Shown: positions 1 through 5,822, counted from the first letter of the stretch. The stretch is 6,066 nucleotides of DNA from Thermoplasmata archaeon (GCA_022615805.1 JAKEGO010000104.1:1-6066); one strand, 5' to 3'. Notes: generated by a model from the sequence alone, not told the origin. A program made the numbers and translations.

Positions 1-60
1 CCCCCGCCCCGCCCTCCGCCCACCCGCGCCGCCCCCCGCGGCGCTCCCCGCTGACAACCG
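1..60. other. C-rich low-complexity edge, probable sequence error
   Basis: The first ~50 bases are almost entirely C and G, and read as G-runs on the minus strand. They lie inside the adk frame, which stays open, but the encoded residues depart from the adenylate kinase consensus exactly where the composition turns extreme. This is compatible with poor base calls at a contig edge. A real G-rich divergence cannot be excluded from the sequence alone. Confidence 0.55.
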
Positions 61-394
61 CGGGCACCGAGATGTTCACCACGACGTCGAGGTCGGTGAT
101 GTCGGCGAGGGCTGTGGCCTGCTCCAGCGTCCGCGGGAACCCGTCGAGGATGAAGCCGTTCGAGCAGTCGTCGGCCCGCAGCCGTTCGGCCATCATACCG
201 ATGACGATGCCGTCGGGCACGAGGTCGCCCGCGTCCATGTACCTCTTCGCCTTCCTGCCGAGCGGCGTGCCGTCCGCCACGTTCTCGCGGAGGAGGTCGC
301 CGGCGGACAGGTGAGGCACCTCCAGCAGGTCGGACAGCGTCTTCGCGAGCGTTCCCTTCCCCGCCCCCGGGGCGCCAAGGAGCACGATCCTCAT
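1..394 (-). CDS. adk: Adenylate kinase, N-terminal 131 codons (runs off left edge)
   Basis: Adenylate kinase converts ATP + AMP to 2 ADP in the cytoplasm. The ATG at 394 begins MRIVLLGAPGAGKGT, with the P-loop GAPGAGKGT at residues 7-15. The AMP-binding motif HLSAGDLLR lies at 28-36, and GFILDGFPRT at 80-89 is the family signature, including the conserved Arg88. VNISVP at 106-111 is the strand before the LID domain. The family is normally about 180-220 residues, so the LID, the rest of the core and the stop lie outside the window. Residues 112-131 keep the register of a LID start (E117, R118, G121, R122, R123) but have lost expected hydrophobic and Cys residues. Several single-base changes, all to G on the coding strand, would restore a zinc-type LID, so the left ~60 bases are suspect. 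The gene has its own promoter and nothing visible is cotranscribed with it. Confidence 0.93.
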   Translation of the reverse strand, partial: MRIVLLGAPGAGKGTLAKTLSDLLEVPHLSAGDLLRENVADGTPLGRKAKRYMDAGDLVPDGIVIGMMAERLRADDCSNGFILDGFPRTLEQATALADITDLDVVVNISVPAVVSGERRGGRRGWAEGGAG

Positions 395-398
395 GGGT

Positions 399-430
399 TC
401 ACCGCTCGGTCATCGCCCCACGCCATTTAA
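399..430 (-). promoter_or_regulatory. adk promoter and short leader
   Basis: On the minus strand TTAAAT (430 to 425) is the only AT-rich hexamer near the adk start, in strongly GC-rich DNA. Its centre is about 33 bases upstream of the ATG at 394, so the transcript would start near 401-402 and carry a leader of roughly 7-8 bases. A GGTGA run (403 to 399) lies four bases before the ATG and could act as a weak Shine-Dalgarno, if the transcript includes it. Confidence 0.5.
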
Positions 431-562
431 CGGTTGCCCCCGGATGGGGATGCGCCGTCGGCTCGTATGTGGCGATCGAGGACCGGGGGTGACTGACATG
501 GGCCACGCGGTGGCACCGCAGTGCAGGAGGCGGTGGGGAGGGAGGCGTACCAGTCGCGGCCT

Positions 563-579
563 GGGGCGGGGTGGGCGGG
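563..579 (+). other. Predicted G-quadruplex motif in intergenic region
   Basis: GGGGCGGGGTGGGCGGG has four G-runs of at least three bases separated by single-base loops, the arrangement expected to fold most stably as a parallel quadruplex. It lies in the 282-base gap (395-676) between adk and the membrane-protein gene, about 70 bases upstream of the latter's promoter elements. I see no other gene, RNA or clear repeat in this gap apart from the two outward-facing promoters. Confidence 0.5.
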
Positions 580-637
580 TGGACGGAGGACTCGATCGGC
601 GCTCGCGGACGAGAGGGGCGCGCGACATGGGAATGCC

Positions 638-652
638 GAGAAAAAGGTTAAG
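638..652 (+). promoter_or_regulatory. Promoter of the membrane-protein gene (BRE + TATA-like, leaderless)
   Basis: The purine-rich GAGAAAAAG (BRE-like) runs straight into the TATA-like GTTAAG at 647-652. The TATA centre is about 27 bases before the ATG at 677, which predicts transcription starting at or next to the start codon. This supports 677 as the true start over in-frame upstream codons that would lie before the promoter. Confidence 0.55.
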
Positions 653-676
653 GCCCCGTGGTTCGAATACACCGCG

Positions 677-1264
677 ATGCATCACCTCGCGCTCGCAGCC
701 CTCCTCGGGCTCGCCCTCATGACGATCCCGCCCGCCATGGGGGCTGCCGATGTCGAGATCGATGTCCGCGGGTCCATCGAGACTGATGCCCGTGCGTACG
801 GGGTCGATCTGGACGATGACGGCCCCTTCGACCTCGGGATCGCTTTCTGGGGATCCAACCGGACCCTCCTGGTCCGCACCGGGCACAACGTGAGGAACGT
901 CTCGATAGACCTGGATCCACTGCTCGAGGGCCTCACCGGAGCGGAAGGCGGCAGCGCGGCATATCTCGGCTCGCGGGATGGGATGACCGTCGTGCTGTTC
1001 GGGACAGGGACCGTCAACTACACCCTGCGGGGCGTCCCGGGCGTCCGGTGGGCGACAAGGGACGACATCGCGTGGAGGGAATGGAGGCAGAACGGCACGA
1101 TCCTGACGTTCGCTACCGAAGCCGATGGCCACGAGATAGGGCTGGTCTTCCACGGCCCCGGGGATGTTCCCCTGATCTTCATCGTCACGGTCGTCGGGGT
1201 CTTCATCGCTGGCGTAGCGCTCGCGGTCCTTGTGATGAAGCGGACCCCGATGGGCTGGCGGTAG
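677..1264 (+). CDS. Unknown secreted, C-terminally membrane-anchored protein (195 aa)
   Basis: I do not recognise the family. Residues 1-24 (MHHLALAALLGLALMTIPPA followed by MGAA) form a hydrophobic signal peptide with plausible cleavage after A23 or A24. An exterior domain of about 140 residues follows. Residues 164-187 are a strong membrane helix, and a short basic tail (MKRTPMGWR) ends the protein, so the predicted topology is outside-facing with a single C-terminal anchor. The exterior domain has four N-X-S/T sequons (N61, N74, N114, N139), an acidic run at D44-D48 and no cysteine. A longer reading from 521 is possible, but the extra 52 residues are Arg/Gly-rich, look non-coding and lie upstream of or over the promoter. 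The gene is convergent with the cysteine desulfurase-like gene, 24 bases apart. The signal peptide plus anchor pattern makes this the real frame, not the long antisense frame over the same bases. Confidence 0.75.
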   Translation: MHHLALAALLGLALMTIPPAMGAADVEIDVRGSIETDARAYGVDLDDDGPFDLGIAFWGSNRTLLVRTGHNVRNVSIDLDPLLEGLTGAEGGSAAYLGSRDGMTVVLFGTGTVNYTLRGVPGVRWATRDDIAWREWRQNGTILTFATEADGHEIGLVFHGPGDVPLIFIVTVVGVFIAGVALAVLVMKRTPMGWR

Positions 1265-1288
1265 CGGATGCGTGGGGGCCATCCCGTT

Positions 1289-2530
1289 TCAAGCGATCGG
1301 CCCGCCGCCCATGAAGTTCGTGACGCCGCGCATGTTCTCGAGGAAGATGTCCACCTCCTCTTCGGTGTTGTATATGTAAAGGGATGCGCGGCAGGTGCCG
1401 CTGATGTCGTGGCCTGGGAGCCATGGGCCATCGCGGGCGGCCTCGAACCACGAGTCGACGCAGTGGCGGCCCGAGCGGACCATTATGTGCCCCACCTGGT
1501 CGAGCATCATCGCGATGTCGTGCGGGTTCATGCCGTCCACGAGGAAGGATGTGATCCCCGACCTGAGCATGGGATCGAGCGGAGGGACGATCGTGACCCC
1601 GCCCACCTCCACCAGGCCCTGGGTCAGGCGGGCGTTCAGCCGGCGCTCGTGCGCCTCGACCTCGTCCATCCCGATGCGGGAGAGGTAGTCGAGGGCGGGC
1701 TTGGCGCCGATGATGCCCGCAAAGTGCTGGAGGCCCCCTTCGAACTTCTCGGGGACGCCCGCGAAGGTGAAATCGTCGTAGGTGGTCCTGATTATCGTGC
1801 CACCGCCTGCGATGAGGGGCTCGATCCCATCGAGTGCCCCGGAGGACGCGATGAGCGCCCCCAGGCCGGTCGGCCCGAGCATCTTGTGGACCGAGAGCGC
1901 GAAGAAGTCGACGTCCAGCCGGTCCAGGTCGAGCCTGGAGTGCGGCGCGCTCTGGGCGCCGTCCACGAGGACCCTGGCCCCGCGTTCGTGCGCCATCCCG
2001 ACCACCTCCGCGAGAGGGGCCGTGTAGCCGTTGAGGTTCGACGTGTGGGTGAGCGCGACCATCGCGGCGCCCTTCCGGAGCTCGTCCGCGAACGCCTCGA
2101 GGTCGAAGGTCATCTCCGGTGTCGGGGGTACGGCGACGACCTCGATGCCCTTCGCCCTTGCCACCTGAAGCCACGGCACGAGGTTCGAGTTGTGCTCCTG
2201 GCCCGAGAGTATCACCCTCTCGCCTCTCTCGAACGGGTACCCTTTCGCCACCACGTTGATGGCCTCTGTCGTGTTCTTCGTGAAGATGACCTCGCGGCCC
2301 TTGGCGCCGAAGAACGTCCTGAAGGCCTCCCTGGACTCCTCGACCCGCATCGTCACGTCCATGCCGACGCTGTGGACGCTCCGGCCCCCGCACACTGGCA
2401 TGTTGGTGTAGTAATCATTGATGGCATCGATGACCTGCCGCGGCTTGAGGGTCATGCAGGCGTTGTCGAAATATATCGGCGCCGGGTCCCTCTGAAGGAA
2501 GGGGAAATCGTCGCGGACCTTCGGGTCCAT
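1289..2530 (-). CDS. SufS-like cysteine desulfurase / class V aminotransferase-fold PLP enzyme (413 aa)
   Basis: This cytoplasmic PLP enzyme of the SufS/CsdA group likely moves sulfur from cysteine to a protein persulfide, giving alanine, for Fe-S clusters or thio-modification. In the 413-residue numbering: TTEAINVVA near 87-95 (PLP phosphate region), H113 in QEHNSNLVPW, D190 and Q193 in VDGAQSAPH, the PLP lysine K216 in SVHKMLGPTGLGAL, the catalytic cysteine C357 in RSGRHCVDS, and R381 in CRASLYIYNTEEEV (substrate carboxylate). H113, D190, Q193 and K216 are spaced as in E. coli SufS. Differences: the usual DNAATT is DNACMTLKP (C25), the NxNxHRGxH stretch is CGGRSVHS (C47), and the C357-R381 segment is about nine residues longer than in E. 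coli SufS. The start is set at the ATG at 2530, because it follows GGTGAT and a TATA-like box. An in-frame GTG at 2578 would add 16 residues that overlap the promoter. No SufBCD or SufU gene is nearby, so partner and pathway are unknown. A related lyase or desulfurase activity is possible. Confidence 0.9.
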   Translation of the reverse strand: MDPKVRDDFPFLQRDPAPIYFDNACMTLKPRQVIDAINDYYTNMPVCGGRSVHSVGMDVTMRVEESREAFRTFFGAKGREVIFTKNTTEAINVVAKGYPFERGERVILSGQEHNSNLVPWLQVARAKGIEVVAVPPTPEMTFDLEAFADELRKGAAMVALTHTSNLNGYTAPLAEVVGMAHERGARVLVDGAQSAPHSRLDLDRLDVDFFALSVHKMLGPTGLGALIASSGALDGIEPLIAGGGTIIRTTYDDFTFAGVPEKFEGGLQHFAGIIGAKPALDYLSRIGMDEVEAHERRLNARLTQGLVEVGGVTIVPPLDPMLRSGITSFLVDGMNPHDIAMMLDQVGHIMVRSGRHCVDSWFEAARDGPWLPGHDISGTCRASLYIYNTEEEVDIFLENMRGVTNFMGGGPIA

Positions 2531-2533
2531 CGC

Positions 2534-2571
2534 ATCACCGCGCCCCCGATACCACAGGTCGCTTATGACCT
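2534..2571 (-). promoter_or_regulatory. Promoter of the SufS-like gene with overlapping inverted repeat
   Basis: On the minus strand CAAAG followed by GTCATAAG (2569 to 2562) is a BRE/TATA-like unit centred about 35 bases before the ATG at 2530. GGTGAT (2539 to 2534) is a Shine-Dalgarno-like run with a four-base spacer, so the leader would be about 10 bases. A perfect 5-bp inverted repeat, AGGTC-6-GACCT (2556-2571), encloses the TATA-like core and could be a repressor site. The operator role is inference. Confidence 0.5.
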
Positions 2572-2596
2572 TTGCCACTGTCCGAAACGCCGCATG

Positions 2597-2639
2597 GGGC
2601 CATGATGGCCCAAGGAAATGCCACCCGCGCGATGCGGGT
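2597..2639 (-). terminator. Two tandem hairpins after the OPT gene
   Basis: Immediately after the OPT stop codon, ACCCGC-5-GCGGGT (2623-2639) can form a 6-bp stem. A second perfect palindrome, GGGCCA-3-TGGCCC (2597-2611), follows after an 11-base pyrimidine-leaning spacer (minus-strand GGCATTTCCTT). They fill much of the 109-base gap before the SufS-like gene and could end OPT transcription or stabilise the 3' end. There is no long U-run, so terminator function is tentative. Confidence 0.35.
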
Positions 2640-4775
2640 CTATATCGTGATCATGTACACGGCGATGACGGCGCCCATGACCGCCTCGCCAACGAGCAGC
2701 CCCGTGGCTATCATGTACGTCTCGAGGAGCTTCATCGTCTTCTTCCGCTCGTCCCATCCCTCGCGCTTGGCCGTCGGTTCCAGGATGTGCTTCTCCCATA
2801 GGTCGCGGAGACCTCCGCCGACGATGAACGGGAGCGTGACCTGAATCGGCAGGTACATGCCGAGGCCGAAGGCGGTGCCCATCCCGGTCAGGAGCTCCAT
2901 GAAGATGCCGATGCATATCCCGAGGATGAAGATGGTCCACTGCACCTTCCCCCCCATCACGATCTGGGTGAAGGTGGCGAACGCGTGCGCCTGCGGCGCG
3001 GCCAGGCTGATATCGTTGTCGACCAGCCCCTTGGAGAAGATCGAGGCGAAAGTGGCGGCGACAAGGGTGCCGAAGACGATGCCGGTCATCTCGCCCTTCA
3101 TCAGGTGGACGGGGCGCGTCCCGCAGTAGAGGCCGACCTTGAAGTCGTAGGTGACATCGCTGGAGAGGGAGATGGCGGTGCCGAAGATGGTGGTGCCGAA
3201 GAGGGCCATGATGGCGGTCGTCTTGCTGTCCGTGCCCATGGCGCTGAAGACCCCAACAAGGAGGAGGAGGGTGATGAAGCTCGTGCCCGACACGGGCGTG
3301 ATGCCGACCTCCCCCGCCACCTTGATGGCTATTGCGCCGAGTACGAAGGTAACGATGATGAGGATCACGCTGAACGCGAGCGATTGAGGCACCGGGAACC
3401 CGTTGGCCGCGAACACGATCGTCATCGCGATGAGGACGAAGCCCATCATCACGGGGATGTGGGTGACCGGCCACTCGTACCATCCGCGTCCGGGGGTGAA
3501 GTCCTTGCGGATCGCCGTGCCACCTGTAACGAGGGCCTGGATGTCCTTCGTCGCCGTCTTGAAGGTGGGGGCCATCTTAAGGAGGCCTGTGAAGCCGCCG
3601 CCGAGGATGGCTCCGATCGCCATGACCCTTGCTATTCGGCCGTACGCGAACCATGCGCCCGCATCGTACGCGTCAAGGTTCCCATCGATGACGGGGACGT
3701 AGGCCGGCACATGCAGGTGAACGGCCATCGGGACGACGAAGTACCATGTGAAGAGCGTCCCGAGGCTGACCAGGAAGGCCGTCCTGAATTTCATGAACCA
3801 TCCGATGGCCAACTGGATGCCTGTGAACTCGTATCCGAGGTGGGTGTACCTCGAGGCGTCGTGGTCCTCCGACACCATGACCTCGCCTCGGTGATAGTTA
3901 TCGCCGTGGAACAGGTTGTCGAGGAGGGGGATGTGGTCGTCTGGAACCCAGACCGGAGTATCAACGCCATCGATTTTCTTCACCTCAAATGTCCCGAAGA
4001 TGTCCTCGTGGTTGTTTTCCGCGGCCGGAAAGTCGCGCAGGAACGTGAAGAACGCCATGCCGCCACCGACCAACGAAACTATGCGGATCGACCTCTTGGC
4101 CTCCTCCGAAGATCCGGCGGACAGGTCCTTGGTGATGTCCATCAGTTTGACCGCCGCCTGGAACCCTGGCATCGGGAGCGGGTCCTCCACGAGCCATATG
4201 CGGCGGAAGATGATGAAGTACATGATACCCAGCAGGCCGCCGAGGATGGCCGCCAGGTATGCGATGGCGAGCGGCGGGATGTCCCCCTTGGAGATGAAGG
4301 TCCCAACGCCCCCGGGTTTCAGGTAACTCGACGTCACGGGGTTGCCGGCCGCAGCGTACGCGAGCAGGAATATCGCGGGGTAGGTGAAGACGAACCCGGT
4401 ACATGTGCGGTCGGCGCCCGTGGCGGTGCCCGCGACCATGTTGACCGTCGTCGGGCTCCACCGAAGAGCCATGCCGACGAGGTATGCCATGTACCACGCG
4501 CCGCCAGTTATGAGGCCGATCTTGAGGCCCACATACTGGTTGATCATGGCGAAGGTCATGCCTATCAAGAGGCCCAGGACCACCTTCTTCCATTCCCAGC
4601 GGCTCCTCTCGAAGCCGTACACCCGGTTCTTCTCGTCGAGGTACTCCTCGAGCACCTCGGTGTTGAGGTTCGAGAACATCTCTATGTCGAAGTGCTCCAG
4701 GGTACCGTCCTCTATCTTCTTGAGCCCCTCTGGGGTCGGCGGTTGACGGTAGTTGGAACGCCTGACCTCGCCCAA
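2640..4775 (-). CDS. OPT-family (oligopeptide) transporter, 711 aa
   Basis: A polytopic cytoplasmic-membrane protein of the oligopeptide transporter family, whose members are proton-coupled importers of peptides or metal chelates. The substrate here is unknown. A charged 60-residue N-terminus is followed by roughly 14-16 hydrophobic segments, for example 64-92, 124-143, 166-190, 232-247, 333-352, 382-402, 440-458, 465-487, 498-513, 562-582, 612-630, 637-655 and 686-709. Family-like stretches are KVAGEVGITPVSGTSF (485-500), SSDVTYDFKVGLYCGTRPVH (538-557), which matches the family's DLKTG-LxGATPR region, and GTAFGLGMYLPIQVTLPFIV (633-652). Residues ~250-317 form a long hydrophilic loop with six histidines and many acidic residues. 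The start is TTG at 4775, preceded by GGGAGGG with a five-base spacer. The length is normal for the prokaryotic branch. It is divergent from the isoaspartyl peptidase gene and upstream of, but probably not cotranscribed with, the SufS-like gene. Confidence 0.92.
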   Translation of the reverse strand: MGEVRRSNYRQPPTPEGLKKIEDGTLEHFDIEMFSNLNTEVLEEYLDEKNRVYGFERSRWEWKKVVLGLLIGMTFAMINQYVGLKIGLITGGAWYMAYLVGMALRWSPTTVNMVAGTATGADRTCTGFVFTYPAIFLLAYAAAGNPVTSSYLKPGGVGTFISKGDIPPLAIAYLAAILGGLLGIMYFIIFRRIWLVEDPLPMPGFQAAVKLMDITKDLSAGSSEEAKRSIRIVSLVGGGMAFFTFLRDFPAAENNHEDIFGTFEVKKIDGVDTPVWVPDDHIPLLDNLFHGDNYHRGEVMVSEDHDASRYTHLGYEFTGIQLAIGWFMKFRTAFLVSLGTLFTWYFVVPMAVHLHVPAYVPVIDGNLDAYDAGAWFAYGRIARVMAIGAILGGGFTGLLKMAPTFKTATKDIQALVTGGTAIRKDFTPGRGWYEWPVTHIPVMMGFVLIAMTIVFAANGFPVPQSLAFSVILIIVTFVLGAIAIKVAGEVGITPVSGTSFITLLLLVGVFSAMGTDSKTTAIMALFGTTIFGTAISLSSDVTYDFKVGLYCGTRPVHLMKGEMTGIVFGTLVAATFASIFSKGLVDNDISLAAPQAHAFATFTQIVMGGKVQWTIFILGICIGIFMELLTGMGTAFGLGMYLPIQVTLPFIVGGGLRDLWEKHILEPTAKREGWDERKKTMKLLETYMIATGLLVGEAVMGAVIAVYMITI

Positions 4776-4780
4776 TGTAT

Positions 4781-4813
4781 CCCTCCCAACCGTATCGCGG
4801 TGCCGTATTTATA
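4781..4813 (-). promoter_or_regulatory. OPT promoter (TATA box) and Shine-Dalgarno
   Basis: The minus strand carries TATAAATA (4813 to 4806), the best TATA box in the window, preceded by the A-rich CCAAACAC. Its centre is 35 bases before the TTG at 4775, which predicts a leader near 9-10 bases. GGGAGGG (4787 to 4781) lies five bases before the TTG and supports this non-ATG start. A 6-bp direct repeat CCGTAT (plus strand 4790-4795 and 4803-4808, 13 bases apart) overlaps the TATA box. It is short enough to be chance. Confidence 0.7.
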
Positions 4814-4928
4814 GTGTTTGGAGTTGCGCCCGACATCCAGAACGCGCGACCATCTCGCCTTCGCCCTCTGCGGACGACAGGGCCCATGACCGGACCGACG
4901 CCGTGGACGGAAATGCGTTGCGATAGGC

Positions 4929-4938
4929 TCATAATACA
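4929..4938 (+). promoter_or_regulatory. Promoter of the isoaspartyl peptidase gene (leaderless)
   Basis: TCATAATACA is an AT-rich box centred about 24 bases before the ATG at 4957, with no Shine-Dalgarno between, so the message is probably leaderless. It faces away from the OPT promoter, and the two boxes are about 115 bases apart. I see no other convincing motif in the 181-base gap. Confidence 0.55.
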
Positions 4939-4956
4939 TCCGCACGTTCGCCGGCC

Positions 4957-5793
4957 ATGGTCGGGATAGCCGTGAACGGCGGCGCCGGCAGGTACCCCGA
5001 GGCCCTCCGCGCGGACGCGATACGGGGGGTCAGGAGGGCCTGCGAGGTCGGATGGGACGCTTTGGAAATGGGCGCCCTCGAAGCGGCCGTCTCCGTCGTC
5101 CGCTTCCTCGAGTCCGACCCCAACTTCAACGCCGGCAGGTGCTCATTCCCGAACGTCGATGGGACGGTCGAGATGGACGCCATGGTCATGACCGACGACC
5201 TCCGGTTGGGGGCGGTGGCGGCACTCCGGGAGGTGCGGCACCCCATAGACGCGGCCCTGGCCGTGCTCCTGCATTCGGGGAACACTTTCCTCGTCGGCGA
5301 CGGCGCGCGCCGGTTCGCCCTCGAACACGGCGTCGAGCCCTGCTCTAACGACGAGCTCGTCTCGCGGGAACAGCTGGCCAGGTGGGGGCTCGACGTCGAT
5401 GACACTGTCGGGACCATCGCCCTCGATCGAGGCGGGAGGATGGCGGTGGCCCTTTCGTCGGGAGGCACGCCGCGGAAGAGGCCGGGGAGGGTCGGCGACG
5501 TACCCCTCGCCGGCTCGAGCGGTTACATCGTGAAGGGATCGGGGGCGGCGGTGTGCACCGGAGTGGGCGAGGACATAATGAGGGTCCTCCTGGCGTCCAG
5601 GGCCGTGGCGCATCTCGGCGATGGTCCGGAGGCGGCCGCAAGGCGCGCGATCGCGGAGATGGTCGAACTCGTCGGCGGGCGGGCCGGGGTCGTCGTGATG
5701 GATGTCGAAGGACGGGTCGGCGCCGGGTTCAACACGGGGCAGATGCCCTGGGCATTCATCACGGACGCGGGGGAGGGCGGCGGGGGCGCGTGA
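4957..5793 (+). CDS. Isoaspartyl peptidase / plant-type L-asparaginase (Ntn hydrolase, 278 aa)
   Basis: This family hydrolyses L-asparagine and beta-aspartyl (isoAsp) dipeptides. It is made as an inactive precursor that cuts itself before a threonine to give alpha and beta subunits. NGGAG (7-11) corresponds to the family's HGGAG. FNAGRCSFPNVDGTVEMDA (57-75) is the glycine-rich, metal-binding-loop region. DDTVGTIALD (148-157) holds the nucleophile T150. SSGGTPRKRPGRVGDVPLAG (167-186) contains S168, R178 and D181, and TGVGED (201-206) forms the substrate pocket. Spacing from T150 to S168, R178, D181, T201 and G202 equals the spacing I recall for E. coli IaaA (T179, T197, R207, D210, T230, G231). 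Cleavage would fall at Asp149-Thr150 instead of the common Gly-Thr, and the second active-site Thr is Ser. There is no signal peptide, so it is cytoplasmic. The C-terminus is short but complete (Gly-rich tail). Isoaspartyl peptidase and asparaginase activity cannot be told apart from sequence. Confidence 0.92.
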   Translation: MVGIAVNGGAGRYPEALRADAIRGVRRACEVGWDALEMGALEAAVSVVRFLESDPNFNAGRCSFPNVDGTVEMDAMVMTDDLRLGAVAALREVRHPIDAALAVLLHSGNTFLVGDGARRFALEHGVEPCSNDELVSREQLARWGLDVDDTVGTIALDRGGRMAVALSSGGTPRKRPGRVGDVPLAGSSGYIVKGSGAAVCTGVGEDIMRVLLASRAVAHLGDGPEAAARRAIAEMVELVGGRAGVVVMDVEGRVGAGFNTGQMPWAFITDAGEGGGGA

Positions 5794-5822
5794 CCGGCGC
5801 TCCGCGTCGGCCTCGGGGCGTT

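Noticed and set aside
410..420. TCATCGCCCCA occurs here and again at 5832-5842, both near promoters
   Set aside because: The two copies lie in different positions and orientations relative to their genes, and a few 11-base repeats are expected by chance in 6 kb of GC-rich DNA.
655..676. tRNA T-arm-like GTGGTTCGAATAC
   Set aside because: The base after TTCGAAT is A, not the C needed to pair with the last G of the stem, and no matching acceptor or D arm is found upstream.
410..1282. 290-codon minus-strand frame over the membrane-protein gene
   Set aside because: The translation is Pro/Arg/Asp-rich with no signal, helix or motif; the plus-strand frame has a signal peptide, membrane anchor and fitting promoter.
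1266..1284. GGATG-9-CATCC hairpin between the convergent genes as a shared terminator
   Set aside because: The stem is only 5 bp with a nine-base loop and no T-run on either side; too weak to annotate, though the position would suit a terminator.
1268..2605. 445-codon plus-strand frame opposite the SufS-like gene
   Set aside because: Charged, low-complexity translation with no motif; the minus strand carries a complete set of PLP-enzyme catalytic residues.
4790..4808. CCGTAT direct repeat near the OPT promoter as a regulator site
   Set aside because: Only 6 bp per copy and no third copy or dyad; not distinguishable from chance.
2985..4814. Very long open frame (609 codons) on the plus strand opposite the OPT gene
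   Set aside because: Its product is Arg/Glu/Asp/His-rich without any family motif, as expected from the antisense of a GC-rich membrane-protein gene. The opposite strand has clear OPT motifs, membrane helices and a promoter.
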